Shown piece after piece: positions 34,779 through 44,037 of a stretch of DNA of 64,000 bases. The stretch comes from CAMYLR01 sp039588915. Lineage in GTDB: Bacteria > Gemmatimonadota > Gemmatimonadetes > JACCXV01 > JAHWKZ01. The position numbers and the translations under genes are program-made. The notes under the pieces are model-generated. The model was not told where the DNA came from and ran no database searches. It saw nothing but the letters and a program-made list of their open reading frames with translations. Numbering within the stretch: the stretch's first letter is position 1; the number at the start of each line of letters is the position of its first letter. The stretch is from assembly GCA_039588915.1 (NCBI GenBank), contig JBDGYV010000001.1, forward strand, positions 1 through 64,000, read 5' to 3'.

Positions 34779-36833
34779 ATGTCCAAGTTCAAACTCGTCA
34801 CTGACCTGAGTCCGAAGGGCGATCAGCCGCGCGCGATAGCGGAGCTGACCGCGGGCCTGGCAGACGGCCGCCGGTACCAGACGCTTCTTGGCGCGACCGG
34901 AACCGGGAAGACGTTCACGGTTGGCCATGTGATCGCAGGTTACGGTCGGCCGACGCTGGTCATGTCCCACAACAAGACACTGGCGGCCCAACTGTACGGT
35001 GAACTTCGGCAGCTCTTTCCGCACAACGCCGTCGAGTACTTCATCTCCTACTACGACTACTACCAGCCCGAAGCGTACATCCCTGCGACCGACACCTATA
35101 TCGAGAAAGATGCTTCGATAAACGAAGACATCGATCGCCTTCGGTTACGCGCCACGTCATCGCTAATCGAACGCGACGACGTCATCGTTGTGGCTTCGGT
35201 TTCGGCCATCTACGGACTCGGAAGTCCGCGTGAGTATCGCGACCTCATGGTAGTGCTCGAGACCGGGACCGAGGCACCGCGGGACCAGATCCTAGAAGAT
35301 CTCGTCCGGATCCAGTATAGGCGAGATGACATCGGTTTCGAACCAGGGAAGTTCCGCGTGCGCGGTGACGTCATCGAGATATTTCCAGCGTACGAGGAGC
35401 AGGCGGTTCGGGTCGAGCTGTGGGGTGACGAGATCGAACGAATAGCGAAGATCGACCCGATGCGCGGTACAACGATATCGACGCTGGATCGAGCCGCGAT
35501 CTATCCAGCCAAGCACTTCGTGACCACTCGGCCTCGAATCGAGAATGCGCTGGGGGATATACGAACCGAACTAGAAGCGCGGTTGGTCGAACTGCGAGAG
35601 CAGGGGAGAATGCTTGAGGCCCACAAGCTCGAGATGCGCACACGATACGATTTGGAGATGATGCAGGAAATGGGATACTGCGCCGGAATTGAGAACTACT
35701 CGCGCTTTCTGTCCGGTCGCTCCGCAGGCGAGAGGCCAGCATGTCTCCTCGACTATTTTCCAGAAGATTACCTCCTGGTAATCGACGAGTCGCACGTCAC
35801 CGTCCCACAGATCGGCGGCATGTATGCCGGCGATCGGTCACGCAAGGAAACACTGGTGGAACACGGTTATCGGCTACCCTCGGCGCTTGATAATCGACCA
35901 CTACGGTTCGACGAGTTCGAGCGGTTTATGCAACGGGTGATCTTCGTTTCGGCTACTCCGGCCGACGCCGAGTTGGAAAAGTCGGGTGGCGTTGTCGTAG
36001 AGCAGATTATCCGACCAACGGGCCTGCTCGATCCCGAGGTGATCGTGCGGCCGGTCAAAGGGCAAATCGATGATCTGATGGAGGAGATCCGTCAACGTGA
36101 AGAAATGGGTGAGAAGGTCTTGGTGACGACGTTGACGAAACGTATGGCGGAGGACTTGGCCGACTATCTCAACGACGCAGGTGTACGGGTGCGGTACATG
36201 CATTCGGACATCAACGCGCTCGAGCGAATCGAGATCATCCGCGGACTTCGGACTGATGTTTTTGACGTTCTGGTCGGGATCAACCTGCTCCGTGAGGGCC
36301 TTGATCTACCTGAAGTTTCGCTGGTGGGGGTGTTGGATGCCGACAAGGAGGGTTTTCTACGTTCGGCGACCGCGCTGATCCAGACCGCGGGTCGAGCCGC
36401 ACGGAACGCCAATGGCAGGGTCGTACTGTACGCCGATCGAGTGACTAAGGCGATGGCTAGCATGATAGGCGAGACAGATCGAAGAAGGGCGATTCAAGAG
36501 GCCCACAACGAAACGCACGGCATCGTACCCGAGACGGTTTACAAGACGCGTGAACAGATCATGCAAACCACTTCCGTGGCCGATTCGCGTGGTGGGCCGA
36601 ACCCGCGAGGCCGCGCGGTCCGAGAGCGATTGGCAGGAATGGCACAGGAGGTTGAGCAAGAGGAGTTAGCCAAGTCGATCGAAGCCGAGATGAAGGCTGC
36701 TGCCGAGCGACTCGATTATCAGACCGCCGCATTGCTGCGCGATGAGTTGTTCGAGCTGCGTGGAGAGATGCAGGGAAAGTCTCGGCGGCCCAAGACACTA
36801 CGCGAGAGGATGGGGCTCGAATCAACCGATTGA
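34779..36833 (+). CDS. uvrB: Excinuclease ABC subunit B
   Basis: 684-aa nucleotide excision repair helicase. Walker A GATGTGKTFTV near residue 38, the damage-probing beta-hairpin in YYDYYQPEAYIPATDTYIEK, DESHVTVPQIGGMY, EGLDLPEVSLVGVLDADKEG, QTAGRAARN, and the C-terminal UVR domain that contacts UvrC (LAKSIEAEMKAAAERLDYQ). Length is standard. ATG 34779; the stop overlaps the tsaE start by one base (TGATG). uvrA and uvrC are elsewhere. Confidence 0.97.
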   Translation: MSKFKLVTDLSPKGDQPRAIAELTAGLADGRRYQTLLGATGTGKTFTVGHVIAGYGRPTLVMSHNKTLAAQLYGELRQLFPHNAVEYFISYYDYYQPEAYIPATDTYIEKDASINEDIDRLRLRATSSLIERDDVIVVASVSAIYGLGSPREYRDLMVVLETGTEAPRDQILEDLVRIQYRRDDIGFEPGKFRVRGDVIEIFPAYEEQAVRVELWGDEIERIAKIDPMRGTTISTLDRAAIYPAKHFVTTRPRIENALGDIRTELEARLVELREQGRMLEAHKLEMRTRYDLEMMQEMGYCAGIENYSRFLSGRSAGERPACLLDYFPEDYLLVIDESHVTVPQIGGMYAGDRSRKETLVEHGYRLPSALDNRPLRFDEFERFMQRVIFVSATPADAELEKSGGVVVEQIIRPTGLLDPEVIVRPVKGQIDDLMEEIRQREEMGEKVLVTTLTKRMAEDLADYLNDAGVRVRYMHSDINALERIEIIRGLRTDVFDVLVGINLLREGLDLPEVSLVGVLDADKEGFLRSATALIQTAGRAARNANGRVVLYADRVTKAMASMIGETDRRRAIQEAHNETHGIVPETVYKTREQIMQTTSVADSRGGPNPRGRAVRERLAGMAQEVEQEELAKSIEAEMKAAAERLDYQTAALLRDELFELRGEMQGKSRRPKTLRERMGLESTD

Positions 36834-37321
36834 TGGGGTGCGCCGTAGATCAGAACTGGACTCGCGCCGTGGCCGACTCGGACTCGATGCGCGATCTAGG
36901 AGCGGCCTTTGGCCGTTTGGCCCCAGACGGCGCGGTCCTCCTGCTCGAGGGGGAGTTGGGGGCGGGAAAAACGACGTTTGCCCAAGGCGTTGGGCTTGGA
37001 TGTGGGGTCGCCGGTCCGATCGCCAGTCCGACCTATAACTTGATCCTCGAATACGAAGGGCGGCGACACTTTGCCCACGTCGATCTGTATCGATTGACCA
37101 CAGAGACCGATTTGGACACGCTTGACATCGACGCGGTTTTGGCGGGTGACGGTATCACCTGTGTCGAGTGGCCGGCGCTTATTGCTGAATGCGTTTCTTC
37201 GCCGGACGCGACGCTGCGATTCACCGTCAACACTCGGGAACCCGGTGTTCGTGAAGTTGTCGTGTCGCTTCGGGGTCGCGGGTGGTCACGGTTGATCGAT
37301 TGGCTTGCCGACCAGTCGTGA
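36833..37321 (+). CDS. tsaE: tRNA t6A biosynthesis ATPase TsaE
   Basis: 162-aa P-loop protein (Walker A LEGELGAGKTTFAQGVG) that regenerates the TsaB-TsaD complex making threonylcarbamoyl-adenosine-37 in tRNA. Other family features: SPTYNLILEY and HVDLYRL, and CVEWPAL. Start chosen at ATG 36833, overlapping the uvrB stop. Followed by tsaB with a four-base overlap, so the pair is coupled; tsaD and tsaC are not in the window. Confidence 0.93.
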   Translation: MGCAVDQNWTRAVADSDSMRDLGAAFGRLAPDGAVLLLEGELGAGKTTFAQGVGLGCGVAGPIASPTYNLILEYEGRRHFAHVDLYRLTTETDLDTLDIDAVLAGDGITCVEWPALIAECVSSPDATLRFTVNTREPGVREVVVSLRGRGWSRLIDWLADQS

Positions 37322-37932
37322 GGTTGCTCGCAATCGACACTGCGACGCCGCGACCGGCCGTTGCCCTTCACCAGCCGGTCGGCGGAGCCGAACGACGTCT
37401 CGAGCCGCAGTCTGCATTTCGTGACTGCGTTCCCGCCATCCAAGATCTGCTCATCGAGCATGACCTTGAGTGGGATCAGATCGATGGGTTGGCGATCTCG
37501 GGTGGTCCAGGCTCGTTTACCGGTCTCAGGATAGGTGCCACGATCGCAATCACGTTGGCCGAGCTACGTGGAATTGGGCTGTACGCGCCGTCGACGCTGT
37601 TGGCGGTGTCCGAGCTTTGTGCGCGGGCCGATCAGTTGCGCGTCTGTGCGAGTTTTGATGCGCGTCGTGGCCGGCGCTACGTCGCGGTTTGCGAGCGCGA
37701 GGAGGTCCGGGGCTGGCGGTTGGTGCACGGGCCGGCTGACCTCGAGCCGGAGCACATCGCCGCTTTTTGTCGCGGAGTCGCCGAGGTCCGGCTCGAGGAC
37801 GCAGCGCCAGATGGCGGAACGATCGCCGCGGCCCTGGGATCACTGGTCGAGCAGGCGCCGGAGCGGCACCGAGTCGCTGACGCGTCTCGTTTCGAGCTGA
37901 AATACGCTCGACCGGGGGTCGATGTGTCTTGA
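37318..37932 (+). CDS. tsaB: tRNA t6A biosynthesis protein TsaB
   Basis: 204-aa ASKHA-fold partner and activator of TsaD. Begins VRLLAIDTATPRPAVAL (first residue Met in practice, GTG codon), with GPGSFTGLRIG as the family signature near residue 60. GTG 37318 overlaps the tsaE stop (GTGA); the frame extends 12 codons upstream but the conserved domain starts here. The stop overlaps rimI. Confidence 0.92.
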   Translation: MRLLAIDTATPRPAVALHQPVGGAERRLEPQSAFRDCVPAIQDLLIEHDLEWDQIDGLAISGGPGSFTGLRIGATIAITLAELRGIGLYAPSTLLAVSELCARADQLRVCASFDARRGRRYVAVCEREEVRGWRLVHGPADLEPEHIAAFCRGVAEVRLEDAAPDGGTIAAALGSLVEQAPERHRVADASRFELKYARPGVDVS

Positions 37933-38393
37933 GCACGGCGCTCACGATCAACCCGTTAGGAAAAGGGGACTTGGCGTCGGTCGTGTCAATCGAGAAGTCG
38001 GTTTACGCGACGCCGTGGCATATCGAGCACTTTGCCGAGATCGTTGACCTGCCAGGTGGCCTAGGGCTGATCGCATGTGTCGATCCAGGAGAGGTGATTG
38101 GCTACGCGGTGGGATGGGTTGCGGCGGACGAGGCTGAGCTGGCGAACATCGCGGTGGTCGCCGAGCGCCGGGGCCAAGGCGTGGGCGGCCGGTTGCTGAG
38201 AGAGATTTCGACGACGGCCCGGAGCCGAGGCGCCAATCGAATGTATCTGGAGGTTCGCAGATCCAATCGCGACGCCCAGCGGTTCTACGCAAACCACGGC
38301 TTTGACCGGGTCGGCCGCCGAACCGGCTACTACTTTGGGCCTCGAGAAGACGCGTTGGTCATGGCGGTTGACCTCGTCGAGAGGGAGGGATAG
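37929..38393 (+). CDS. rimI: Ribosomal-protein-alanine N-acetyltransferase
   Basis: 154-aa GNAT acetyltransferase, placed after tsaB as in many bacteria, acetylating the N-terminus of ribosomal protein S18. The acetyl-CoA loop is VVAERRGQGVGGRLL (about residues 73-87) and the C-terminal NRDAQRFYANHGFDRVGRR is typical. TTG start overlaps the tsaB stop (TTGA). Substrate assignment rests on family and position. Confidence 0.88.
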   Translation: MSTALTINPLGKGDLASVVSIEKSVYATPWHIEHFAEIVDLPGGLGLIACVDPGEVIGYAVGWVAADEAELANIAVVAERRGQGVGGRLLREISTTARSRGANRMYLEVRRSNRDAQRFYANHGFDRVGRRTGYYFGPREDALVMAVDLVEREG

Positions 38394-38418
38394 GCTTCGT
38401 TGATTACGGCCACACCCT

Positions 38419-39285
38419 ATGAGTTGGTTTAAGCGCGACAAGAAGAAGATCGAGGCGACCACCGCCCGGAAGGAACTACCGGGGGAACTGTGGCACAAGT
38501 GCCCTTCGTGTGGTGACATCCTCTACCGCAAGGACTTGGCGGCACGAGTCTCTGTGTGCGGCAACTGTGGGCACCATTTTCGAGTTGGAACGGACGATTA
38601 CCTCAGGTTGCTGTTGGATCAGGGATCGTTCCAGGAGTTTGACGCAGATCTCGCAAGCGTAGACGCGTTGGAGTTTGTCGACTCCAAGTCGTACGCTCAA
38701 CGGTTGGAAGAATATCGCGGCAAAACTGGACGCAACGACGCAATCGTCTGTGGCTTGGGAACAATTGACGACGTCGAGGTCTCGATCGGTGTCATGGATT
38801 TCGGCTTCATGGGCGGTAGCATGGGTTCGGTCGTCGGTGAGAAAGTGGCACGCGCGATCGAACGTGCGATCGAGCGCCAAATCCCGCTCGTGATTGTCTC
38901 CGCCAGCGGGGGCGCACGAATGCAGGAGGGCGTCCTCTCGCTCATGCAGATGGGTAAGACGAGCACGCTGCTGGCAGAGTTGGCGACTAAGGCGTTGCCG
39001 TTTGTCGCGGTTGACACTGATCCGACGACGGGCGGTGTCACCGCTTCATATGCCATGCTCGGTGACGTGATCTACGCCGAACCGCATGCGCAAATCGGTT
39101 TCGCGGGTCCACGGGTGATAAAGCAGACGATCGGAGAGGATCTGCCCGACGAATTCCAAACCGCCGAGTTCTTACTCGAACATGGGTTCGTGGACGCCGT
39201 TGTTCCACGCGACCGGCTGAAGCGCACGATCTCGCACACGCTGCGTTGGATGCTGGGGCGGGAGGCATTGGCCGAAGAGGAGTGA
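38419..39285 (+). CDS. accD: Acetyl-CoA carboxylase carboxyltransferase subunit beta
   Basis: 288-aa subunit of the carboxyltransferase that moves CO2 from biotin to acetyl-CoA. An N-terminal zinc ribbon (WHKCPSCGDILY, then VCGNCGHHF) precedes the crotonase-type domain with MDFGFMGGSMGSVVGEK, VSASGGARMQEG and PTTGGVTASYAMLGD. The partner accA is not adjacent. Its last codons overlap the GTG start of folC, as accD-folC neighbours do in many bacteria. Confidence 0.96.
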   Translation: MSWFKRDKKKIEATTARKELPGELWHKCPSCGDILYRKDLAARVSVCGNCGHHFRVGTDDYLRLLLDQGSFQEFDADLASVDALEFVDSKSYAQRLEEYRGKTGRNDAIVCGLGTIDDVEVSIGVMDFGFMGGSMGSVVGEKVARAIERAIERQIPLVIVSASGGARMQEGVLSLMQMGKTSTLLAELATKALPFVAVDTDPTTGGVTASYAMLGDVIYAEPHAQIGFAGPRVIKQTIGEDLPDEFQTAEFLLEHGFVDAVVPRDRLKRTISHTLRWMLGREALAEEE

Positions 39286-40622
39286 GCAGCTACGAGCAAG
39301 CGCTGAGCGAGCTGCACGGGTTGGAACAGTTCGGAATCCGCCTGGGTCTCGACAACGTCCACGCCTACTGCGAGGCCGCGGGGCATCCCGAGAACCGGGT
39401 CCCTTACGTGCAGGTGGCCGGCACCAACGGCAAGGGAACAACAGCTGCTTGCTTGTCTTCTCTGGGAACGGCCAACGGCGTAAGGACCGGTTGCTACACG
39501 TCGCCCCATCTGGTGGACTTCCGGGAGCGCATCACCATCGATGGTGAGCCCATCTCCGCTTCGGCGCTGACCGACGGCTGGGAGCGGGTGCGCGAGTTTG
39601 TGATTGAGCGTGAGATGACGTTCTTTGAGGCTACGACGCTGATCGCGATCGAGTATTTCGCCGATCAAGAGATAGACGTCGGGGTTCTTGAAGTCGGTCT
39701 CGGAGGTCGACTGGACGCGACCACGATCGTCAAGCAGCGGGCGACGGTGATCACCAATATCGCTTTCGATCACCAAGAGCATCTCGGTGACGACCTGGTC
39801 ACGATCGCTGGCGAGAAAGCGGGGACCTTCAAACCCGGGGTGCTGGTGTTCGTCGGCGACCCGCGTCCACCAGCGGTACGCGCTGCGTTGACACAGCATG
39901 CGGCCCGGATCGATGCTCCGATTCGGTTCTTCGAGGACGAGGTCACGCTCTCAGTGCGCCAGACGACTCCATCGAGCACGCTCTTTGATTACGCGGGGCC
40001 CAATTTCTCGGCGAGTGGGCTAACACTTCGCGTTGGCGGTGACCATTTTGCGCTCGGAGCGGGCCTGGCGTTATGGGTCTGGGAGACGTTGACAACACCA
40101 CCGCAGGATGAAGCAGTGGTTCGCGCTGGATTGGAGTCCGCGTCGCTCCCGGGTCGCGCTGAATGGCGGACGGTGGATGGGGTTCCGGTGCTGTTCGACG
40201 TAGCCCACAACGAAGCCGCGATGGATCGTCTGGCGGAGTCGGTGCAAGCGATGGACCGCGGACGGGCAGTGGTGGTGGCTGGGATCATGGCCGATAAGCC
40301 GTGGACTGCGATGCTCGATCGATTGCGAAGCGTCGCCAGTCGGGCGTGGTTGTGCGACTTGAGAACAGCGCCGGAGTCGCGCCGCATGCAGCACGCTCGA
40401 GTTCGCAACAGCCTCGGGCTGAGGCCTTGGGTACGGTGGTCGGACTCGATAGCCGGGGGAGTCGAGCAGGCGATGTCGGTGGTGCGCCGCGGGGGTGCGG
40501 AGTTCGTTCTGGTGACGGGGTCTTTTCACACTGTCGGTGAGGCGCTCGTCGAGCTCAGGTTGGCGGAGTCCGGTACTCCGTACGCTCCCAAACAGCCGGG
40601 TTGTGCGGCGGTTGGAGCATGA
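39282..40622 (+). CDS. folC: Folylpolyglutamate synthase / dihydrofolate synthase
   Basis: 446-aa Mur-ligase-family enzyme adding glutamate to folates. ATP loop VAGTNGKGTTAA near residue 42, CYTSPHLVDFRERI, the carbamylated-lysine region and DQEIDVGVLEVGLGGRLDATT, then NIAFDHQEHLG and the C-terminal VLFDVAHNEAAM. GTG 39282 overlaps the accD stop; the frame is open 12 codons further upstream, which is not part of the family. Stop overlaps hisS (ATGA). Confidence 0.94.
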   Translation: MSSYEQALSELHGLEQFGIRLGLDNVHAYCEAAGHPENRVPYVQVAGTNGKGTTAACLSSLGTANGVRTGCYTSPHLVDFRERITIDGEPISASALTDGWERVREFVIEREMTFFEATTLIAIEYFADQEIDVGVLEVGLGGRLDATTIVKQRATVITNIAFDHQEHLGDDLVTIAGEKAGTFKPGVLVFVGDPRPPAVRAALTQHAARIDAPIRFFEDEVTLSVRQTTPSSTLFDYAGPNFSASGLTLRVGGDHFALGAGLALWVWETLTTPPQDEAVVRAGLESASLPGRAEWRTVDGVPVLFDVAHNEAAMDRLAESVQAMDRGRAVVVAGIMADKPWTAMLDRLRSVASRAWLCDLRTAPESRRMQHARVRNSLGLRPWVRWSDSIAGGVEQAMSVVRRGGAEFVLVTGSFHTVGEALVELRLAESGTPYAPKQPGCAAVGA

Positions 40623-41920
40623 GTCGTTTCGATCGGCTTCCCGGAACGCGCGACTTCTATCCCGACGAGATGCGGGTCCGCCGATGGATCGAGGATCGCT
40701 GGCGCGAGGTGGCGCTTCGCTATGGGTTCGAAGAGTACGATGCGCCGGTGATCGAGCCGCTCGCGCTGTTTACTGATAAATCCGGCGAGGAGATCGTCGA
40801 ACAGATCTACTCATTTGTCGATCGTGGCGATCGGCACATCGCGCTCCGCCCTGAGATGACGCCATCGCTGGCGCGGATGGTTGCCGCGAGAAGCCAGGGA
40901 TTGCCTAAGCCGATCAAGTGGTTCTCTATCCCGCGGCTGTTCCGCTATGAGCGCCCGCAACGCGGTCGCTTTCGCGAGTTTTGGCAGCTCAACCTCGATA
41001 TCCTCGGTGTCGCGGGTGTCGAAGCCGATGCCGAGATTATGGCCGCCGGTGTCGACGCCCTGCGGGCGTGTGGTTTGACTGCCGAAGACTTCGAGTTGCG
41101 GTACAGCGACCGCCGCGTCCTGGACCTCGTACTGGATGGTCTAGGAATAGACGTCGGAGCGCGCCCCTCCGTGTACACAGCTCTGGACAAGCTCGTGCGG
41201 GTGGGCGAAGAGGCAGTGCTCGCCGAGCTGGCCAAGGCCGGCGTCCCCGATGAAGAGGCGCGTGTGCTGATGCGCACGATCACCGGACGCCACCTTGATG
41301 TGCTCGAAGCGCTGAAACTGCCGACCGAGCGTCTCGAGCGCGAGGTCGATCGGATGACTCGTCTCGGAGCGTACGTGGAGGCGTACGGTGTTGATGAGTT
41401 CTGCGTGTTCGATCTGACGGTGGTCCGCGGTCTTGCGTACTACACCGGTGTTGTCTTCGAGATGTACGACCGAAAAGGCGCCCTGCGAGCGCTCTGCGGT
41501 GGGGGCCGTTACGACGACCTGCTCGAGTCCGTTGGGGGTCAGGCGATGCCGGCGGTTGGATTCGGGCTGGGTGAGGCGGTTCTTATTGAGCTGCTGGAGG
41601 CTCGAGACCGCCTTCCCGTTGGACCGTCGCGTTGCGCGGTGTTTGTGATTCCGGTGTCGGCGGACGACCGGAAAGCGGCCATCGAAGTGCTGAGCAAGCT
41701 GCGAGGCGCCGGTGTCGCCAGCGATCTGGCGCTACGCGATCAGTCTGTTGCCAAGGCGCTGAAGCGGGCTACCCAGGCGAGTGCCCGCGCCGCTGTTCTG
41801 ATTGGTGAGCGGGAGCGTGAGAGTGGTCGCTTGACGTTCAGGGAGCTGGACACCGGGAACGAGACAATGCTCACGGTTGAGCAGATCGTCGCGAGGCTCA
41901 GCTACGGCGCGCCCGCGTAA
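40619..41920 (+). CDS. hisS: Histidyl-tRNA synthetase
   Basis: 433-aa class II aminoacyl-tRNA synthetase. Motif 2 region ALRPEMTPSLARM and FRYERPQRGRFREFWQLNLD, histidine-binding motifs GLAYYTGVVFE and CGGGRYDDLLE, and the C-terminal anticodon-binding domain (AVFVIPVSADDRKAAIEVL to the end). ATG 40619 overlaps the folC stop. The C-terminus looks complete, so the genetic change just downstream (see the phosphoesterase remnant) did not damage it. Confidence 0.96.
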   Translation: MSRFDRLPGTRDFYPDEMRVRRWIEDRWREVALRYGFEEYDAPVIEPLALFTDKSGEEIVEQIYSFVDRGDRHIALRPEMTPSLARMVAARSQGLPKPIKWFSIPRLFRYERPQRGRFREFWQLNLDILGVAGVEADAEIMAAGVDALRACGLTAEDFELRYSDRRVLDLVLDGLGIDVGARPSVYTALDKLVRVGEEAVLAELAKAGVPDEEARVLMRTITGRHLDVLEALKLPTERLEREVDRMTRLGAYVEAYGVDEFCVFDLTVVRGLAYYTGVVFEMYDRKGALRALCGGGRYDDLLESVGGQAMPAVGFGLGEAVLIELLEARDRLPVGPSRCAVFVIPVSADDRKAAIEVLSKLRGAGVASDLALRDQSVAKALKRATQASARAAVLIGERERESGRLTFRELDTGNETMLTVEQIVARLSYGAPA

Positions 41921-41933
41921 GGGGAGAGGTGGG

Positions 41934-42002
41934 GTGGTGAGGATCGGGCTGATCAGCGACACGCACGATCATGTCATCCAGATCGAATTTCATGAGTTCT
42001 GA
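41934..42002 (+). pseudogene. Remnant of an MJ0936/YfcE-type metallophosphoesterase (N-terminus only)
   Basis: A 22-codon reading frame begins GTG GTG 13 bases after the hisS stop, preceded by GGGGAGAGG. Its product reads VVRIGLISDTHDHVIQ and stops six codons later. RIGLISDTHDH is almost exactly the N-terminal signature of calcineurin-like phosphoesterases, including the first Asp-x-His metal site. After the DH the similarity ends and the frame runs into guaA. It looks like the first ~13 codons of a gene whose remainder was deleted. A short leader peptide is the alternative. Confidence 0.55.
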
Positions 42003-43566
42003 ACCGCTCGGTTCTGAAGGGCGGCCAAGATCGTGGATGTTGATCCTCGACTTCGGCGGCCAATACACGCAACTCATCGCGCGCCGCATTCGCGAGCAGC
42101 GCGTCTACTGCGAGATCCACCCCTACGATCTGGATCCGGGCACGATTCGGGCTTGGGGACCAGCAGGGATCATCCTGTCGGGTGGCCCGTCGAGCGTCTA
42201 CGACGCGGACGCGCCCCAGCCCCCAGCGGGGCTGCTCGATCTTCCGGTGCCGATCCTCGGGATCTGCTACGGGATGCAGCTGTTGGCGCAGTACGACGGT
42301 GGCGGCGTCGAACCCACGACGGAGCGTGAGTACGGTCGCACGACGCTGATCGTTGAGGAACCGGTCGGCCTGTTCGAGGGGTTCGAGCAAGGTCAGTCGC
42401 TCAGCGTTTGGATGAGTCACGGTGACCGGGTCGAAGTGGTGCCCCATCGCTACGTGCGATACGCGGTCTCGAGCGATCAGACGGTGGCCGCGTTCGGGAA
42501 TCCCGAGACCCGACGATATGGTGTTCAGTTCCATCCCGAGGTCGTTCACACTGAGCGCGGTGAGGAGTTGCTATCAAACTTCCTGTTCGACGTTTGCAGT
42601 TGTGAGCCGACGTGGACGATGGCGTCTTTCATCGTGCGCGCCGAGCACGCGATCAACGCCCAGGTTGGTGACCGACAGGTCGTGTGCGGGCTGTCGGGCG
42701 GCGTCGACTCGGCAGTGGCTGCAGCTCTCGTGCATCGTGCGATTGGTGATCGTCTGACGTGCATCTTCGTTGACACTGGATTGTTGCGAAAAGACGAGCG
42801 ACTGCAGGTCGAGCGAACGTTCCGCGAGCACTTGGGTTTCCGGCTGGATGTGGTAGACGCCCGAGGGAGTTTCTTGGCTGACTTGGCCGGCGTAGTCGAT
42901 CCCGAAGAAAAGCGGCGGCGGATCGGCCATCGTTTCATCGAAGTGTTTGAAACCGCTGCCAGTGGTATTGGCGACATCGACTTGCTGGTCCAAGGCACGC
43001 TGTATCCGGATGTGATCGAATCGCTGTCGGTTAGGGGGCCCTCGGCGACAATAAAGACCCACCACAATGTAGGTGGATTGCCTGAAGCGATGCGCCTCGA
43101 AATCGTGGAGCCACTGCGCGAACTGTTCAAGGACGAAGTGAGACAGGTGGGGCGTGAGCTGGGGTTGCCGGAGGAGATTGTCGGGCGGCATCCGTTTCCA
43201 GGGCCCGGTCTTGCGATTCGGGTGCTGGGCGAGGTTACGTCCGAACGCGTGAAGTTGCTGCGCCAAGTTGATGCCATCTACCTACAGGAGATCCGCGCCG
43301 CCGGTCTGTACGATCAGATATGGCAGGCATTCGCGGTGTTGTTGCCGGTAAAGGCGGTGGGTGTGATGGGCGATGCGCGGACGTACGAGCACGTCGTAGC
43401 GCTGCGGGCGGTTACTTCGCGAGACGGGATGACGGCCGACTGGTACCCGTTTTCGCCGGATTTCCTTAGTCGGGTTGCGAACCAGATCATCAACCAGGTT
43501 CGTGGCGTCAATCGTGTCACCTATGATGTGTCGAGCAAACCACCGGCGACGATCGAGTGGGAGTAG
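41992..43566 (+). CDS. guaA: GMP synthase (glutamine-hydrolysing)
   Basis: 524-aa enzyme converting XMP to GMP. The N-terminal class I glutamine amidotransferase has its Cys in GICYGMQLL and His-x-Glu in FHPEVVHTE; the ATP pyrophosphatase domain has the loop CGLSGGVDSAVAAAL, and the C-terminal dimerisation domain ends normally (RVTYDVSSKPPATIEWE). Start is uncertain: ATG 41992, inside the phosphoesterase remnant, gives 15 extra residues; ATG 42037 puts Met right before LILDFGGQYTQ. Neither has a strong ribosome-binding site. Confidence 0.94.
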   Translation: MSSEPLGSEGRPRSWMLILDFGGQYTQLIARRIREQRVYCEIHPYDLDPGTIRAWGPAGIILSGGPSSVYDADAPQPPAGLLDLPVPILGICYGMQLLAQYDGGGVEPTTEREYGRTTLIVEEPVGLFEGFEQGQSLSVWMSHGDRVEVVPHRYVRYAVSSDQTVAAFGNPETRRYGVQFHPEVVHTERGEELLSNFLFDVCSCEPTWTMASFIVRAEHAINAQVGDRQVVCGLSGGVDSAVAAALVHRAIGDRLTCIFVDTGLLRKDERLQVERTFREHLGFRLDVVDARGSFLADLAGVVDPEEKRRRIGHRFIEVFETAASGIGDIDLLVQGTLYPDVIESLSVRGPSATIKTHHNVGGLPEAMRLEIVEPLRELFKDEVRQVGRELGLPEEIVGRHPFPGPGLAIRVLGEVTSERVKLLRQVDAIYLQEIRAAGLYDQIWQAFAVLLPVKAVGVMGDARTYEHVVALRAVTSRDGMTADWYPFSPDFLSRVANQIINQVRGVNRVTYDVSSKPPATIEWE

Positions 43567-43572
43567 GATCGG

Positions 43573-43950
43573 TTAAGGCTCACTCTGCGGTGGACGCGGG
43601 AACTGGGCTGCACGCTGCACGGAGTCAGGGCGGATCGCCGACAGCGAATCCACGCGGGCTTTGACTTGTCGGTACAACTCGGCCATGAAGTCGGCGTCAG
43701 AGCCATGGGTGGTGGCGAATCGCTCCAGGTCATCCGCGGAAACCTCGAAGTCAGCCAGGATGGCGCTGCGGCGCAAGCGGTAGGCGGCGGTGTCGGGTAG
43801 CATTGCAATTCGCGCGACCACCAGCTCACCGAAGACCTGAGCGAAAGTCCGAGACGAGATCGTCGTCGGTGCGACGGGCGGCTCGGGCCGATCGTCGCAA
43901 CCCATCAGGCTGGCGCTCAGGAGCACCACGAGAATCAGACATCGGGACAC
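43573..43950 (-). CDS. Small lipoprotein of unknown function
   Basis: 125-aa protein convergent with guaA (7-base gap) and divergent from the TPR gene. From GTG 43950 it begins with a compact lipoprotein signal peptide, SRCLILVVLLSASLMGC, Cys at residue 18; TTG 43959 is an alternative start. The mature part is helical (VFGELVVARIAMLP, RRSAILADFEVSADDLERF, YRQVKARVDSLSAIRP) and ends proline-rich. I do not recognise a family; length and helix content are like small outer-membrane lipoproteins with a coiled arrangement. Confidence 0.65.
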   Translation of the reverse strand: MSRCLILVVLLSASLMGCDDRPEPPVAPTTISSRTFAQVFGELVVARIAMLPDTAAYRLRRSAILADFEVSADDLERFATTHGSDADFMAELYRQVKARVDSLSAIRPDSVQRAAQFPRPPQSEP

Positions 43951-44037
43951 AGCGCTCAAGATCGGCTGCCTGGTGTCGACCGGCCAGCGAAGCTCGGCTT
44001 GCGGCTGTCTTCGGCGGTTCCCTATCTTGGCCGCCTT

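Noticed and set aside
43560..43600. Bidirectional terminator between guaA and the lipoprotein gene
   Set aside because: GAGTG and CACTC can pair across the gap, but the stem is short with wobble pairs and no T-run follows on either strand.
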